Source: Myxococcales bacterium (GTDB lineage: Bacteria; Myxococcota_A; Polyangia; Polyangiales; Polyangiaceae). Taken from it: a DNA stretch of 64,000 nt. Shown one piece after another: positions 1-8,082 of this stretch. A program made the position numbers and the translations under genes. The notes beneath the pieces were generated by a model. The model saw only the letters and a list, made by a program, of their open reading frames with translations, was not told the DNA's origin and did not search any database. The stretch lies in contig JANYHK010000067.1 in NCBI GenBank assembly GCA_025359105.1, positions 27,263-91,262 on the forward strand, given 5' to 3'. Numbering within the stretch: position 1 is the stretch's first letter; each line of letters starts with the position of its first letter.

Positions 1-1
1 G

Positions 2-2497
2 CACGCGCAGGTCGAGCCGATCCACCTCCTCGCCCGCGCGATCGATCGCGATCGGGGCGTCGCCGAGGTCTTCCGCAGAGCCGGCGCCGAGCCATCGGAC
101 GTCGTCGTCGAGTCGGAGGCGCAGCTCTCGCGTATGCCGAAGACGGGCGGCAGCCTCGCGTACCTCTCCAACGGCATGCTCGCGCTCCTCGGGCGCGCCG
201 AGAAGGAGGCCGACAAGGCGACCGTCGGCATCGACCACCTCCTGAACGCGCTCTCGCAGGAGCTGCGCGGCCCCGCCGCCGTCGTGCTGCAGGCGTTCGC
301 GCTCGGCCCCGGCTCGCTGCGCCCGCACATGGCCGCGCTGAAGAGCGTGCCGCGCGACTCCAGCGGCGCGACGACGAACGCGGCCGAAGGCGCGGCGCGC
401 TTCACCCAAGATCTCGTCGAGCGCGCCCGGCGTGGCGGCTTCGATCCGGTCATCGGGCGCGACGTCCAGGTCCGGCGCCTCCTGCAGATCCTCGAGCGCC
501 GCCAGAAGAACCATCCGCTCCTCGTCGGCGAGCCCGGCGTCGGAAAGGGCGCGATCGTCGGCGCCCTCGCGATGCGCATCGCCGCGGGCGACGTCCCTCA
601 CAACCTCTCGCGCCTCAACTTCGTCGAGCTCGAGACCGGCCAGCTCGTCGCGGGCGCGAAGCTGCGCGGCGAGATCGAAGAGCGCGTGAAGCAGGTCGTG
701 ACGGCCTACAAGGGCGGCGACGCCGTCCTCTACATCGCCGGCATCGAGTCGCTCTACGGCCAGGGCGCGGCCGGCAGCGGCGTCGGCGAGCTCCTGAAGC
801 CCATGCTCGCGCGCGGCGAGGTCCGCCTCCTCGCGTCGACGACGCCGGACGGCCTCCGCAAGCTGAACGAGCGCGATCCGGGGCTGCTCCGGCAGTTCAC
901 GATCCTGACGATCGATCCGGCCACAGTCGACGAAGCCATCGAGATCCTCCGCGGCGTCGCCACGCAGTACGAGGCCCAGCACCGGGTAAAAATAGGCGAT
1001 CCGGCCGTCGTCGCCGCCGTCCGCCTGGCGAAGCGCTACGTGCAGGACCGCGCGCTGCCCGACTCCGCGATCGATCTGCTCGACGAGGCCGCAGCGCGCA
1101 AGCGCGTCGAGATGGACGGCGTCCCCGCGGCAGTCGATGACGCCATCCGCCGCCTCGCGTCGCTGAAGGCGCAGCTCTCCGCCGTCGCGAACGACGACGA
1201 CGCGATGAGCCTCAAGACGAAGGCCCGCATCGAGAAGGAGATCGCGACGCTCGAGCCGAGCGTCGCCGAGATGCGCGCGAAGCTCGACTCGCGGCGGGGC
1301 GCGGTCGCGGCGATGGCCACGCTCCGCGACGAGCACCAGAAGCTCACGACGCAGCTCGAGGAGGCGCGCAAGGTGCACGACTTCGCCAAGCTCGGCGAGC
1401 TCGAGCACGTCAGCCTCCCCGACGTGAAGCGCCGCCTCGACGCCGCCGAAGCCGCCGTGCAGAAGGACGGCAGCCTGGCGCAGGGCAGCAACGTCGTCTC
1501 CGACGAGGACGTCGCCGTCGTGCTCGGCGACTGGACGGGCATCCCCGTCTCCAAGATGCTCGAGGCGGAGAGCGACAAGCTCCTCAAGATGGAGGAGCGC
1601 CTCAGCAAGCGCATCGTCGGCCAGGCCGAGGCGGTGCGCGCCGTCTCGCGCGCCGTTCGCCGCGGCCGCGTCGGTCTGCGCGATCCCGGCAAGCCCATCG
1701 GCAGCTTCCTCTACCTGGGCCCGAGCGGCGTCGGCAAGACCGAGCTCGCCAAGGCCCTGGCCGAGTTCCTCTTCGACGACGAGCAATCCCTGACCCGCAT
1801 CGACATGAGCGAGTTCATGGAGAAGCACATGGCCCAGCGCCTCGTCGGCGCGCCGCCCGGCTACGTCGACAGCGAGCAGGGAGGCTTCTTGACCGAGGCG
1901 GTACGGCGCAAGCCCTACAGCGTGCTCCTCTTCGACGAGGTCGAGAAGGCACACGCCGACGTCTTCAACCTGCTGCTGCAGGTGCTCGACGACGGCCGCC
2001 TCACCGACGGCCGCGGTCGCACCGCCGATTTTTCGAACACCGTCGTCATCATGACGAGCAACATCGGCAGCAAGCGCATCCTCGACACCGACGCAAAGCT
2101 CTTCGAGTCGGAGGAAGGCCGGGAGGCGCTCCGAGACGTGCTCCGCGAGGAGCTCCGGAACTTCCTCCGCCCGGAGTTCTTGAACCGCATCGACGACATC
2201 ATCATCTTCCGGCCGCTGTCGAAGGTCGATCTGCGCGGCATCGTCGACATCCAGCTCCGCCGCCTCGAGAAGATGCTCGACGGCCGCGAGCTGAAGCTGG
2301 AGCTCTCCGACGCCGCCAAGATGCAGCTCGTCGATCAGGGCTACGAGCCGGCGTTCGGCGCGCGGCCCCTCAAGCGCGCCATCTTGAAGAAGCTCCAGGA
2401 CCCGCTCGCCGAGGAGATCCTCGCGGGCGGCTACGGCCCCGGAAGCGTCGTCAAGGTCGACGTGAAGGGGGAGGACTTCACGTTCGAGAAAGCATGA
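2..2497 (+). CDS. clpB: ClpB-type Hsp100 disaggregase, 5' truncated, with degenerate first AAA domain
   Basis: The reading frame is open from the window edge, so the true start lies upstream; the ATG at 134 is internal to the Clp N-domain. Order: Clp N repeats, AAA-1, a coiled M domain of ClpB length (about 115 residues), AAA-2. AAA-2 is intact: Walker A GPSGVGKT, Walker B LLFDEVEKAH, pore GYV, and LRPEFLNRID. AAA-1 has lost key residues: Walker A reads GEPGVGKG (527-550) where the family has KT, Walker B reads LYIAGIES (728-751) where the family has FIDELH, the pore loop is KLRGE instead of KYRGE, and the arginine finger is RQF instead of RRF. Hsp100 proteins rescue aggregated proteins with DnaK; here only the second ring is predicted to hydrolyse ATP. 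The gene overlaps mpl by ATGA. It may be a paralogue beside a normal ClpB elsewhere. Confidence 0.93.
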   Translation, partial: HAQVEPIHLLARAIDRDRGVAEVFRRAGAEPSDVVVESEAQLSRMPKTGGSLAYLSNGMLALLGRAEKEADKATVGIDHLLNALSQELRGPAAVVLQAFALGPGSLRPHMAALKSVPRDSSGATTNAAEGAARFTQDLVERARRGGFDPVIGRDVQVRRLLQILERRQKNHPLLVGEPGVGKGAIVGALAMRIAAGDVPHNLSRLNFVELETGQLVAGAKLRGEIEERVKQVVTAYKGGDAVLYIAGIESLYGQGAAGSGVGELLKPMLARGEVRLLASTTPDGLRKLNERDPGLLRQFTILTIDPATVDEAIEILRGVATQYEAQHRVKIGDPAVVAAVRLAKRYVQDRALPDSAIDLLDEAAARKRVEMDGVPAAVDDAIRRLASLKAQLSAVANDDDAMSLKTKARIEKEIATLEPSVAEMRAKLDSRRGAVAAMATLRDEHQKLTTQLEEARKVHDFAKLGELEHVSLPDVKRRLDAAEAAVQKDGSLAQGSNVVSDEDVAVVLGDWTGIPVSKMLEAESDKLLKMEERLSKRIVGQAEAVRAVSRAVRRGRVGLRDPGKPIGSFLYLGPSGVGKTELAKALAEFLFDDEQSLTRIDMSEFMEKHMAQRLVGAPPGYVDSEQGGFLTEAVRRKPYSVLLFDEVEKAHADVFNLLLQVLDDGRLTDGRGRTADFSNTVVIMTSNIGSKRILDTDAKLFESEEGREALRDVLREELRNFLRPEFLNRIDDIIIFRPLSKVDLRGIVDIQLRRLEKMLDGRELKLELSDAAKMQLVDQGYEPAFGARPLKRAILKKLQDPLAEEILAGGYGPGSVVKVDVKGEDFTFEKA

Positions 2498-3930
2498 AGA
2501 TCCACCTCGTCGGTATCTGCGGCACGGGCATGGGCTCGCTCGCGATGCTCTTTCGCGACGCGGGGCACGAGGTGTCCGGCTCCGATCAGTCGTTCGATCC
2601 CCCGATGGGTCCCGCCCTGAAGGGGGCCGGCGTCCGGTGCCTCACGGGGTACGACGCGGCGCACGTCGACGCGGATCTCGTCGTCGTCGGCAACGCGATC
2701 CGCAAGGACAACCCCGAGGCGCGCGCCGCCGAGGAGCGCGGCCTCGCGCGCACCAGCATGTCGGCGGCGCTGCGCGAGCACTTCCTCGCCAAGCGCCGCC
2801 CCCTCGTCGTCGCCGGCACGCACGGCAAGACGACGACGAGCGCGATGTGCGCGTGGATCCTGGCGAGCGCGGGCCTCGAGCCCGGATGGTTCATCGGCGG
2901 CCTCCCCAAGAATCTGCCGTCCGGCGCCGCGATCGGCCGCGCGAAGGCGAGCCTGTCGGCGGCCAGCGTTCGCGCGCCGTTCGTCGTGGAGGGGGACGAA
3001 TACGACGCCGTCTACTGGCACAAGCAGCCCAAATTCCTCGACTACATCGGCGTCGGCGCCGACGACGTCGCGATCGTGACGAGCTGCGAGTACGACCACA
3101 TCGACATCTACCCGGACGTCGCGTCGTACGAGGACGCGTTTCACCGCTTCGTGAAGGAAGTCCCCGAAGGAGGGCTCGTGGTCTGCGATGCGCACGACGC
3201 GCGCGCCCGCCACGTCGTGAAGGAGACCTCGCTCGCGCGCACGTCGTTCTACGCGCTCGACGGGGACGACACCGGCGACGTCACGCCGACCTGGCTCGCG
3301 GCGCTCTCGATCGTGGAGGACGGGCGCCAGCTGTTCGATCTGTTCGTCGGCGGCACGTCGTGCGGCCGCTTTGCCTTGCCGGTGCCGGGCGCGCACAACG
3401 TCCGCAACGCCGTCGCCGCGATCGCCGCGTGCACCGAGGCGTTCGGCGTCCCGATGGCCACGGCGCGCACGGCGCTCGCGAAATTCCAGGGCGTTGCCCG
3501 CCGGCAGGACCTCATCGGCGAGCCGCGCGGCATCCGGGTCTACGACGACTTCGCCCACCACCCGACGGCGGTAGACGAGACGCTGCGCGCGCTGCGGTCG
3601 CGGCATCCGGCAGGCGCGCTGTGGGCGGTGTTCGAGCCGCGCAGCGCCACCGCCGTCCGCAACCTCCATCAAGACGCCTACGTCCACGCGTTCGGTGCGG
3701 CCGATCACGTGCTGCTCGCGCCGCTCGGGCGCGCCAACGTGCCGGAGGCCGAGCGGCTCGATCTCGGCAAGCTCGCCCGTGAGCTCGGCGCCAAGGCCGA
3801 GACGCCGACCGGCGTCGACGTGATCGTCGAGCGCCTCGCTTCCGGCGCGAAGCCCGGCGACACGATCGCGATCCTGTCCAACGGCGCGTTCGGCGGCATC
3901 TACCCGAAGCTCCTCGCCAGGCTCGCGTGA
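2494..3930 (+). CDS. mpl: UDP-N-acetylmuramate:L-alanyl-gamma-D-glutamyl-meso-DAP ligase (murein peptide ligase)
   Basis: This cytoplasmic Mur-ligase-family enzyme attaches recycled murein tripeptide to UDP-MurNAc using ATP. The N-terminal Rossmann part begins with HLVGICGTGMGSLA. The ATP loop is GTHGKTTT (about residues 109-116), followed by the central VEGDEYDAVYW block and a C-terminal domain with DDFAHHPTAV. At 478 residues it is close to the usual Mpl length and has the Mpl rather than MurC pattern (GDEYD, HHPTAV). Its ATG overlaps the clpB stop and its stop overlaps the next start, so the three genes are probably translationally coupled. The link to a disaggregase is positional only. 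Confidence 0.95.
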   Translation: MKIHLVGICGTGMGSLAMLFRDAGHEVSGSDQSFDPPMGPALKGAGVRCLTGYDAAHVDADLVVVGNAIRKDNPEARAAEERGLARTSMSAALREHFLAKRRPLVVAGTHGKTTTSAMCAWILASAGLEPGWFIGGLPKNLPSGAAIGRAKASLSAASVRAPFVVEGDEYDAVYWHKQPKFLDYIGVGADDVAIVTSCEYDHIDIYPDVASYEDAFHRFVKEVPEGGLVVCDAHDARARHVVKETSLARTSFYALDGDDTGDVTPTWLAALSIVEDGRQLFDLFVGGTSCGRFALPVPGAHNVRNAVAAIAACTEAFGVPMATARTALAKFQGVARRQDLIGEPRGIRVYDDFAHHPTAVDETLRALRSRHPAGALWAVFEPRSATAVRNLHQDAYVHAFGAADHVLLAPLGRANVPEAERLDLGKLARELGAKAETPTGVDVIVERLASGAKPGDTIAILSNGAFGGIYPKLLARLA

Positions 3931-4736
3931 CGCTGGCAGCGCGGGACGAGCCGGCGCTCGTGCGGCTCGCGCTGGACGCCGCGCGCGAGGCCGCGAAGAT
4001 CCTCGCGCCCGGCTTCCGCCATCGACCGGTCGCCGAGCACAAGGGCGCCGTCGATCTCGTCACCGAGTTCGATCGCGCGAGCGAGGCGTACCTGGCCGAG
4101 CGCCTCGTGCGCGAGACGGGCTTCGCGTGCGTCGGCGAAGAAGCCGGCGGAGAGCGGGCGGCCGATCCGAACGATCCGACCTGGTACGTGGATCCGCTCG
4201 ACGGCACGACGAACTTCGTCCACGGGCACCCCTTCTATTGCGTCTCGATCGGCCTCACCGTCGCCGGCACGCCGCGCCTCGGCGCCGTCTTCGCGCCGGC
4301 GCTCTCGCTCGCATGGACGGGGATCGCCGGCCGCAGCGCGACGCGCAACGGCGAGCCGTGCGCCGTGAGCTCCACCGCGTCCTTCGACGCCGCGATGCTC
4401 GGGACCGGCTTTCCGTACGATCGCAAGACGAGCGCGGACAACAACTTCGACGCGTTCGTCGCGCTCAAGAAGCAGGTCCAGGCGGTGCGCCGGTGCGGCT
4501 CGGCCGCGATCGACCTCTGCTTCGTCGCCGACGGCACCTACGACGGCTACTGGGAGCGAAAGCTCCGCCCCTGGGATCTCGCCGCAGGCGCCGCGATCGT
4601 GCTCGGCGCGGGGGGGCGCCTGTCGAGCTTCGACGGGATGTCGCCTGATCTGCTCCAAGGGCATCTCGTCGCGACGAACGGGAGAATCCACGACGCGCTG
4701 GTCGCGGCGCTGCAGACGGTGCGCCCTGGCCCTTGA
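3927..4736 (+). CDS. Inositol-monophosphatase family phosphatase
   Basis: 269 residues starting at GTG that overlaps the mpl stop by four bases (GTGA). The Mg-dependent phosphatase signature is complete: GEEAGG (metal-binding Glu), YVDPLDGTTNF (metal and catalytic Asp-Thr), and the C-terminal RPWDLAAGA with the final metal-binding Asp. The family dephosphorylates inositol phosphates, histidinol phosphate or 3'(2')-phosphoadenosine derivatives; the sequence alone does not decide which. It is the last gene of the clpB-mpl operon. Confidence 0.9.
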   Translation: MTLAARDEPALVRLALDAAREAAKILAPGFRHRPVAEHKGAVDLVTEFDRASEAYLAERLVRETGFACVGEEAGGERAADPNDPTWYVDPLDGTTNFVHGHPFYCVSIGLTVAGTPRLGAVFAPALSLAWTGIAGRSATRNGEPCAVSSTASFDAAMLGTGFPYDRKTSADNNFDAFVALKKQVQAVRRCGSAAIDLCFVADGTYDGYWERKLRPWDLAAGAAIVLGAGGRLSSFDGMSPDLLQGHLVATNGRIHDALVAALQTVRPGP

Positions 4737-4817
4737 AATTTTGGCCGATCGCGTGGAAACGCGCGGCCCGGTGCATCAGACTTGGAGGACACGGCATCTT
4801 ATCTTGAGGAGCACTGC

Positions 4818-5648
4818 ATGTTCGGGTCCGGACGGGTCTCGCGCATCGCCCACCTTTCGGACGTTCACACGCTCGAGAAGGAGCGCGGCGCATATGGCTG
4901 GGGCGTGAAGTTCGTCAGCATCCACCGCCCGCTCGACGCGGAGGCGCGGCTCAGGAAGTTCGGACGCGCGCTCGGGCTCGCGAAGGCGATGGGCGCGCAC
5001 CACGTGGTCGTCTCCGGCGATCTCACCGAGATGGGCACCGACGCGCAGTTCCGCGCGTTCGCCGACGTGCTCGACGCGTCGGGCGTGGCGCCCGAGAGCG
5101 TCACGCTCGTCCCCGGCAACCACGACGCGTACACCACGGGCGACGCATGGACGCGCGCCCTCGCCGGTCCGCTCCGCGCATACGCTCCCTCCAGCGCGGC
5201 GCGCCATGGCCAGGTCGTCGAGCGGGGCGGCGTCGTGATCCTCCCGGTCGACACGTCGCGCTTCCAGAACGTCGCGCTGTCGGGTGGCGAGCTCCACCCG
5301 GCCGCGGCCGAAGCGCTCACGCGCCGCATCCAGGACGCGACGTTCCGCGGCACACCGGTCGTCGTCGTCACCCATCACCCGCCGTTTTCCCACGCGCGCC
5401 GGCTATGGCAGTTCATCGACGGCCTCCGCGGCGCGACGCGCCTCGTCGACGTCCTGGCGAAGAGCCCGCACGTGCAGCTCCTTCACGGGCACATGCACCG
5501 CGCGCTCGATCGCCTCATCGGAGGCATCGGCGACAGCCGCGTCTTCGGCGCGCCCGCGACGGTCGAGGATCGCGAGGGTCACCCGCGCATCCGGCTCTAC
5601 GAGGTCGGCCCCAACGGTCTCGAGAGCGCGGGCATCGTCACCGGCTGA
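4818..5648 (+). CDS. Calcineurin-like metallophosphoesterase
   Basis: 276 residues. All dinuclear metal motifs of class III cAMP-phosphodiesterase-like enzymes are visible in order: SDVH (DxH), GDLTE (GDxx), GNHDAY (GNHD), THHPP and LHGHMHR (GHxH). I chose ATG 4818 because GAGGA lies seven bases upstream; an in-frame TTG at 4782 is possible but has no comparable site. There is no signal peptide, so the enzyme is cytoplasmic. Its 3' end runs 11 bases into the 3' end of the convergent TetR gene. The substrate is unknown. Confidence 0.88.
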   Translation: MFGSGRVSRIAHLSDVHTLEKERGAYGWGVKFVSIHRPLDAEARLRKFGRALGLAKAMGAHHVVVSGDLTEMGTDAQFRAFADVLDASGVAPESVTLVPGNHDAYTTGDAWTRALAGPLRAYAPSSAARHGQVVERGGVVILPVDTSRFQNVALSGGELHPAAAEALTRRIQDATFRGTPVVVVTHHPPFSHARRLWQFIDGLRGATRLVDVLAKSPHVQLLHGHMHRALDRLIGGIGDSRVFGAPATVEDREGHPRIRLYEVGPNGLESAGIVTG

Positions 5649-6297
5649 GTCGACGCTGCGGCTTCGTCTTCGCGCGAGGTCGCGGCGCTGGAGCGGACGC
5701 GCCCATCGCCACCACTTGCCCGAGCACCATCACCATCTTCGGGATCAGCTCCTCGCGCGTCACGTCGCGGCGCAGGAGCCACTCGGTCACCGTCGCCTCC
5801 ACGAAGCCGAGCCAGCCGCGGAGGAGCATCCGGAGCACCGGCGAGGCGGGCAACGGAAGCTCGGCGACGATGCGCTCGACGAACGTGGCGCGCGTCTCCT
5901 CGAGGATTCCGTACACCTCGGGATCCGTCCCCAGGCCGCCGCGCACGAGGGCGAGGTACGCGCCGCCGTGCTCCTCGACGAAGTCGAAGTAGGTGTGGAG
6001 GCCGAGCATGACGCTCTCCTCCGGTGTGGAAGCGGTCGCCGTGTCCGTCCGCAGGACGAGATCGCTGGCGGCTTGCTTCAGCGCCGCGATGTAGAAATCG
6101 CGCTTCGTCGGGAAGTAATGGTAGAGAAGGCCCTTCGAGATCCCCGCTGCGCGCGCGAGATCGTCGATGGACACCTCGTCGTACCCGCGCTCGCTGAAGA
6201 CCTTGATCCCCATCGCGAGGAGCTGGCCCTTGCGCTCGTCGACCTCGAGCCGCGTGCGCGTCTTGCGCGGCGCAGGCTTCTTTTGCAGGGCGACCAC
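5638..6297 (-). CDS. TetR/AcrR family transcriptional regulator
   Basis: 219 residues from a GTG start. The N-terminal helix-turn-helix is typical (GYDEVSIDDLARAAGISKGLLYHYF, about residues 37-61), with a variable ligand-binding C-terminal part. It is divergent from the short-chain dehydrogenase gene. The 19-bp inverted repeat at 6316-6334 sits between them and overlaps the -35 of both predicted promoters, so autorepression plus repression of the neighbouring redox genes is the simplest model. The predicted -10 ends six bases before the GTG, with no ribosome site, so the mRNA may be leaderless. The ligand is unknown, perhaps a lipid or ketone given the target genes. Confidence 0.92.
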   Translation of the reverse strand: MVALQKKPAPRKTRTRLEVDERKGQLLAMGIKVFSERGYDEVSIDDLARAAGISKGLLYHYFPTKRDFYIAALKQAASDLVLRTDTATASTPEESVMLGLHTYFDFVEEHGGAYLALVRGGLGTDPEVYGILEETRATFVERIVAELPLPASPVLRMLLRGWLGFVEATVTEWLLRRDVTREELIPKMVMVLGQVVAMGASAPAPRPRAKTKPQRRLSR

Positions 6298-6303
6298 ACC
6301 TCG

Positions 6304-6332
6304 AGCCTAGCCCACTATTGACTTACGTTCAA
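6304..6332 (-). promoter_or_regulatory. Predicted promoter of the TetR gene (leaderless)
   Basis: Read on the minus strand: TTGAAC at 6332-6327, a 17-base spacer, TAGGCT at 6309-6304, then six bases to the GTG at 6297. The -35 lies inside the operator. It mirrors the promoter of the divergent gene base for base in spacing. Confidence 0.6.
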
Positions 6333-6334
6333 TA
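6316..6334. promoter_or_regulatory. TetR-type operator, site 1
   Basis: TATTGACTTACGTTCAATA: 6-bp inverted arms TATTGA/TCAATA around a 7-base centre. The same arms and the same 7-base spacing recur at 7205-7227 and, shorter, at 7238-7254. The position between divergent genes, covering both -35 elements, fits a repressor site. Confidence 0.72.
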
Positions 6335-6346
6335 ACAACCTAGGAC
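6318..6346 (+). promoter_or_regulatory. Predicted promoter of the short-chain dehydrogenase gene (leaderless)
   Basis: TTGACT at 6318-6323, a 17-base spacer, TAGGAC at 6341-6346, then six bases to the ATG at 6353. No Shine-Dalgarno sequence fits between them. The -35 is embedded in operator site 1. Confidence 0.6.
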
Positions 6347-6352
6347 GCCGGG

Positions 6353-7153
6353 ATGCCGCTCCCCAACTCTCCTCGGGTCGTGATCACCGGCGCAGGCAGC
6401 GGCTTCGGCCGCGCGCTCGCCGTCACCCTCGCCGCGCGCAAGGCGCACCTCGTCCTGTCCGACGTGGACCAGCCGGGCTGCGACGAGACCGCGCGCCTCG
6501 CGCTCGCGGCAGGCGCCGCAACGGCCAAGTGCGTGCGCTGCGACGTCTCGAAGCTCGAGGACGTGCAGGCGCTCGAGAAGGCCACGGAGGGCGAGGTCGA
6601 CCTCGTCGTGAACAACGCGGGGGTCAGCAGCGGCGGGCTCATCGGCGAGGCGCCGATCGAGGACTGGCGCTGGACGCTCGACATCGATCTGTACGGCGTC
6701 ATCCACGGCTGCCACGTCTTCGTCCCGCGCCTGCGCCGCCAGGGCCACGGGCACGTGCTCAACGTCGCCTCGGCGGCGGGCCTCCTCACGGCGCCGAGCA
6801 TGGGCGCGTACAACGTGGCGAAGGCCGGCGTCATCGCCCTGTCCGAGACGCTCGCCGCGGAGGTCTCGGGGACCAAGCTCGGCGTCACCGTCCTCTGCCC
6901 GACGTTCTTCAAGACGAACATCGTCAAGGGCGGACGCTTCTCGAACGAGAGGGAGCGCGCCTTCGGGCAGAAGCTCGTCGACAAGGGCAAGACCGCGGAG
7001 GAGATCGCGGCCGCGTCGCTCCGGTCCGTCGAGAAGAACGAGCTTTACTGCGTCCCGATGGCCGACGGCCGCTGGTTCTGGCGCCTGAAGCGCGCCGCTC
7101 CGGGGTCCTACCGAACGCTCGTCGGCTTCATCGGCGCGCGAATGAAGCCGTGA
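6353..7153 (+). CDS. Short-chain dehydrogenase/reductase
   Basis: 266 residues with a classical SDR fold. The NAD(P) glycine motif is TGAGSGFG near the N-terminus, NNAGV follows, and the catalytic Ser and Tyr-x3-Lys lie in VASAAG and YNVAK (Tyr about 153, Lys about 157). It oxidises an alcohol or reduces a ketone of unknown identity. It is the first of three redox genes on the plus strand under likely TetR control, with a monooxygenase and a predicted hydrolase downstream. This suggests catabolism or modification of a hydrophobic alcohol/ketone. Confidence 0.92.
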   Translation: MPLPNSPRVVITGAGSGFGRALAVTLAARKAHLVLSDVDQPGCDETARLALAAGAATAKCVRCDVSKLEDVQALEKATEGEVDLVVNNAGVSSGGLIGEAPIEDWRWTLDIDLYGVIHGCHVFVPRLRRQGHGHVLNVASAAGLLTAPSMGAYNVAKAGVIALSETLAAEVSGTKLGVTVLCPTFFKTNIVKGGRFSNERERAFGQKLVDKGKTAEEIAAASLRSVEKNELYCVPMADGRWFWRLKRAAPGSYRTLVGFIGARMKP

Positions 7154-7204
7154 TCTGTCGAGGGTTCATGGTCCGCAATCGCGGCCGGGTTATTTGCATC
7201 CGGG

Positions 7205-7227
7205 TCTATTGACCTTCGTTCAATAGA
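7205..7227. promoter_or_regulatory. TetR-type operator, site 2
   Basis: Arms TCTATTGA and TCAATAGA (8 bp, perfect) around a 7-base centre, upstream of the gene at 7258. It is the longest of the three matching sites. A TTGACC -35 candidate (7209-7214) lies inside it, with TACCGT at 7231-7236 as a weak -10 at 16-base spacing. Confidence 0.7.
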
Positions 7228-7237
7228 CGCTACCGTC

Positions 7238-7254
7238 ATTGAACTGGAGTCAAT
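7238..7254. promoter_or_regulatory. TetR-type operator, site 3
   Basis: ATTGA/TCAAT arms around a 7-base centre; the centre is 30 bp, about three helical turns, from that of site 2. It covers the likely transcription start and the GGAG ribosome site (7246-7249) of the gene at 7258, so bound repressor could block both. Confidence 0.55.
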
Positions 7255-7257
7255 ACG

Positions 7258-8082
7258 ATGCAAACGACCTCGATCGCGAGCGCATCCCGTCCTCCGAAGC
7301 CCCGCACGCCCGGCATCCCGCTCGACGCGTCGATCCCGCGCCACTGGTTCGCTGGCAACGTCTGGGCCACCCAGGTCGTCAACGGGGTCAATCTGCTGTT
7401 CCCCGCCGGCGAGCGCTTCTTCGTGCGCTCGGTGAACCACTACCTGAAGCAGATCCAGGATCCGGTCCTCGCCGCGCAGGTCCGCGGCTTCTTCGGTCAA
7501 GAGGGGCGGCACGCCAAGGAGCACGAGCGCTTCTTCACGGTCCTCGAGGAGCAGGGCTACGACGTCGCGCGCTTTCTCCGCGTGTACGAGGCGATCTCGT
7601 ACGGGCTCATCGAGCGCGTGTCGTCGCCGGCGCTTCGCCTCGCGACCACCGCGGCGTGCGAGCACTTCACCGCCATCCTCGCCGAGCAGGTGCTCCGCGA
7701 GCGCGTGCTCGATAGCGCCCACCCCGCGATGCAGCGCCTGCTCCTCTGGCACGCCGCCGAGGAGATCGAGCATCGCGCCGTCGCGTTCGACGTGCTCCAG
7801 GCGGTGGCGCCGAGCTACCCGCTGCGCCTCGCCGGTCTCCTCATGGCGACGATGTGTCTCGGCGGCTTCTGGATCGCCGCGACGACGTCGCTCCTCGTGC
7901 AGGACAAAGACCTCTCCTTGGGCCGGATTCACCGGGACGGAAAGATCGCCCGTGAGCGAGATGGCTCGAAGAGCGTCTTCCGTCGTGGCATTCTCGAGTA
8001 CATGAGGCGCGACTTCCATCCGTCGCAGGCCGACCTCGACGGCCTCGCGGAAAGCTACCTGGAGAGCGTGGGACTCACATGA
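7258..8082 (+). CDS. Predicted metal-dependent hydrolase (PF10118-like)
   Basis: 274 residues, start ATG with GGAG eight bases upstream. It contains the helical His/Glu pattern FGQEGRHAKEHERFF and WHAAEEIEHRAVAFDV typical of the ferritin-like predicted metal-dependent hydrolase family. No reaction is established for that family; its members commonly sit beside SDR and flavin monooxygenase genes, as here. A hydrophobic stretch near residues 190-212 may contact a membrane. The stop overlaps the next start by ATGA. Confidence 0.82.
   Translation: MQTTSIASASRPPKPRTPGIPLDASIPRHWFAGNVWATQVVNGVNLLFPAGERFFVRSVNHYLKQIQDPVLAAQVRGFFGQEGRHAKEHERFFTVLEEQGYDVARFLRVYEAISYGLIERVSSPALRLATTAACEHFTAILAEQVLRERVLDSAHPAMQRLLLWHAAEEIEHRAVAFDVLQAVAPSYPLRLAGLLMATMCLGGFWIAATTSLLVQDKDLSLGRIHRDGKIARERDGSKSVFRRGILEYMRRDFHPSQADLDGLAESYLESVGLT

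Noticed and set aside
1036..1698. 220-residue minus-strand frame inside clpB
   Set aside because: Arg/Ser-rich shadow of the real gene; no homology-like pattern.
2637..3782. 381-residue plus-strand frame inside mpl
   Set aside because: Arg-rich composition typical of an out-of-frame shadow in GC-rich DNA.
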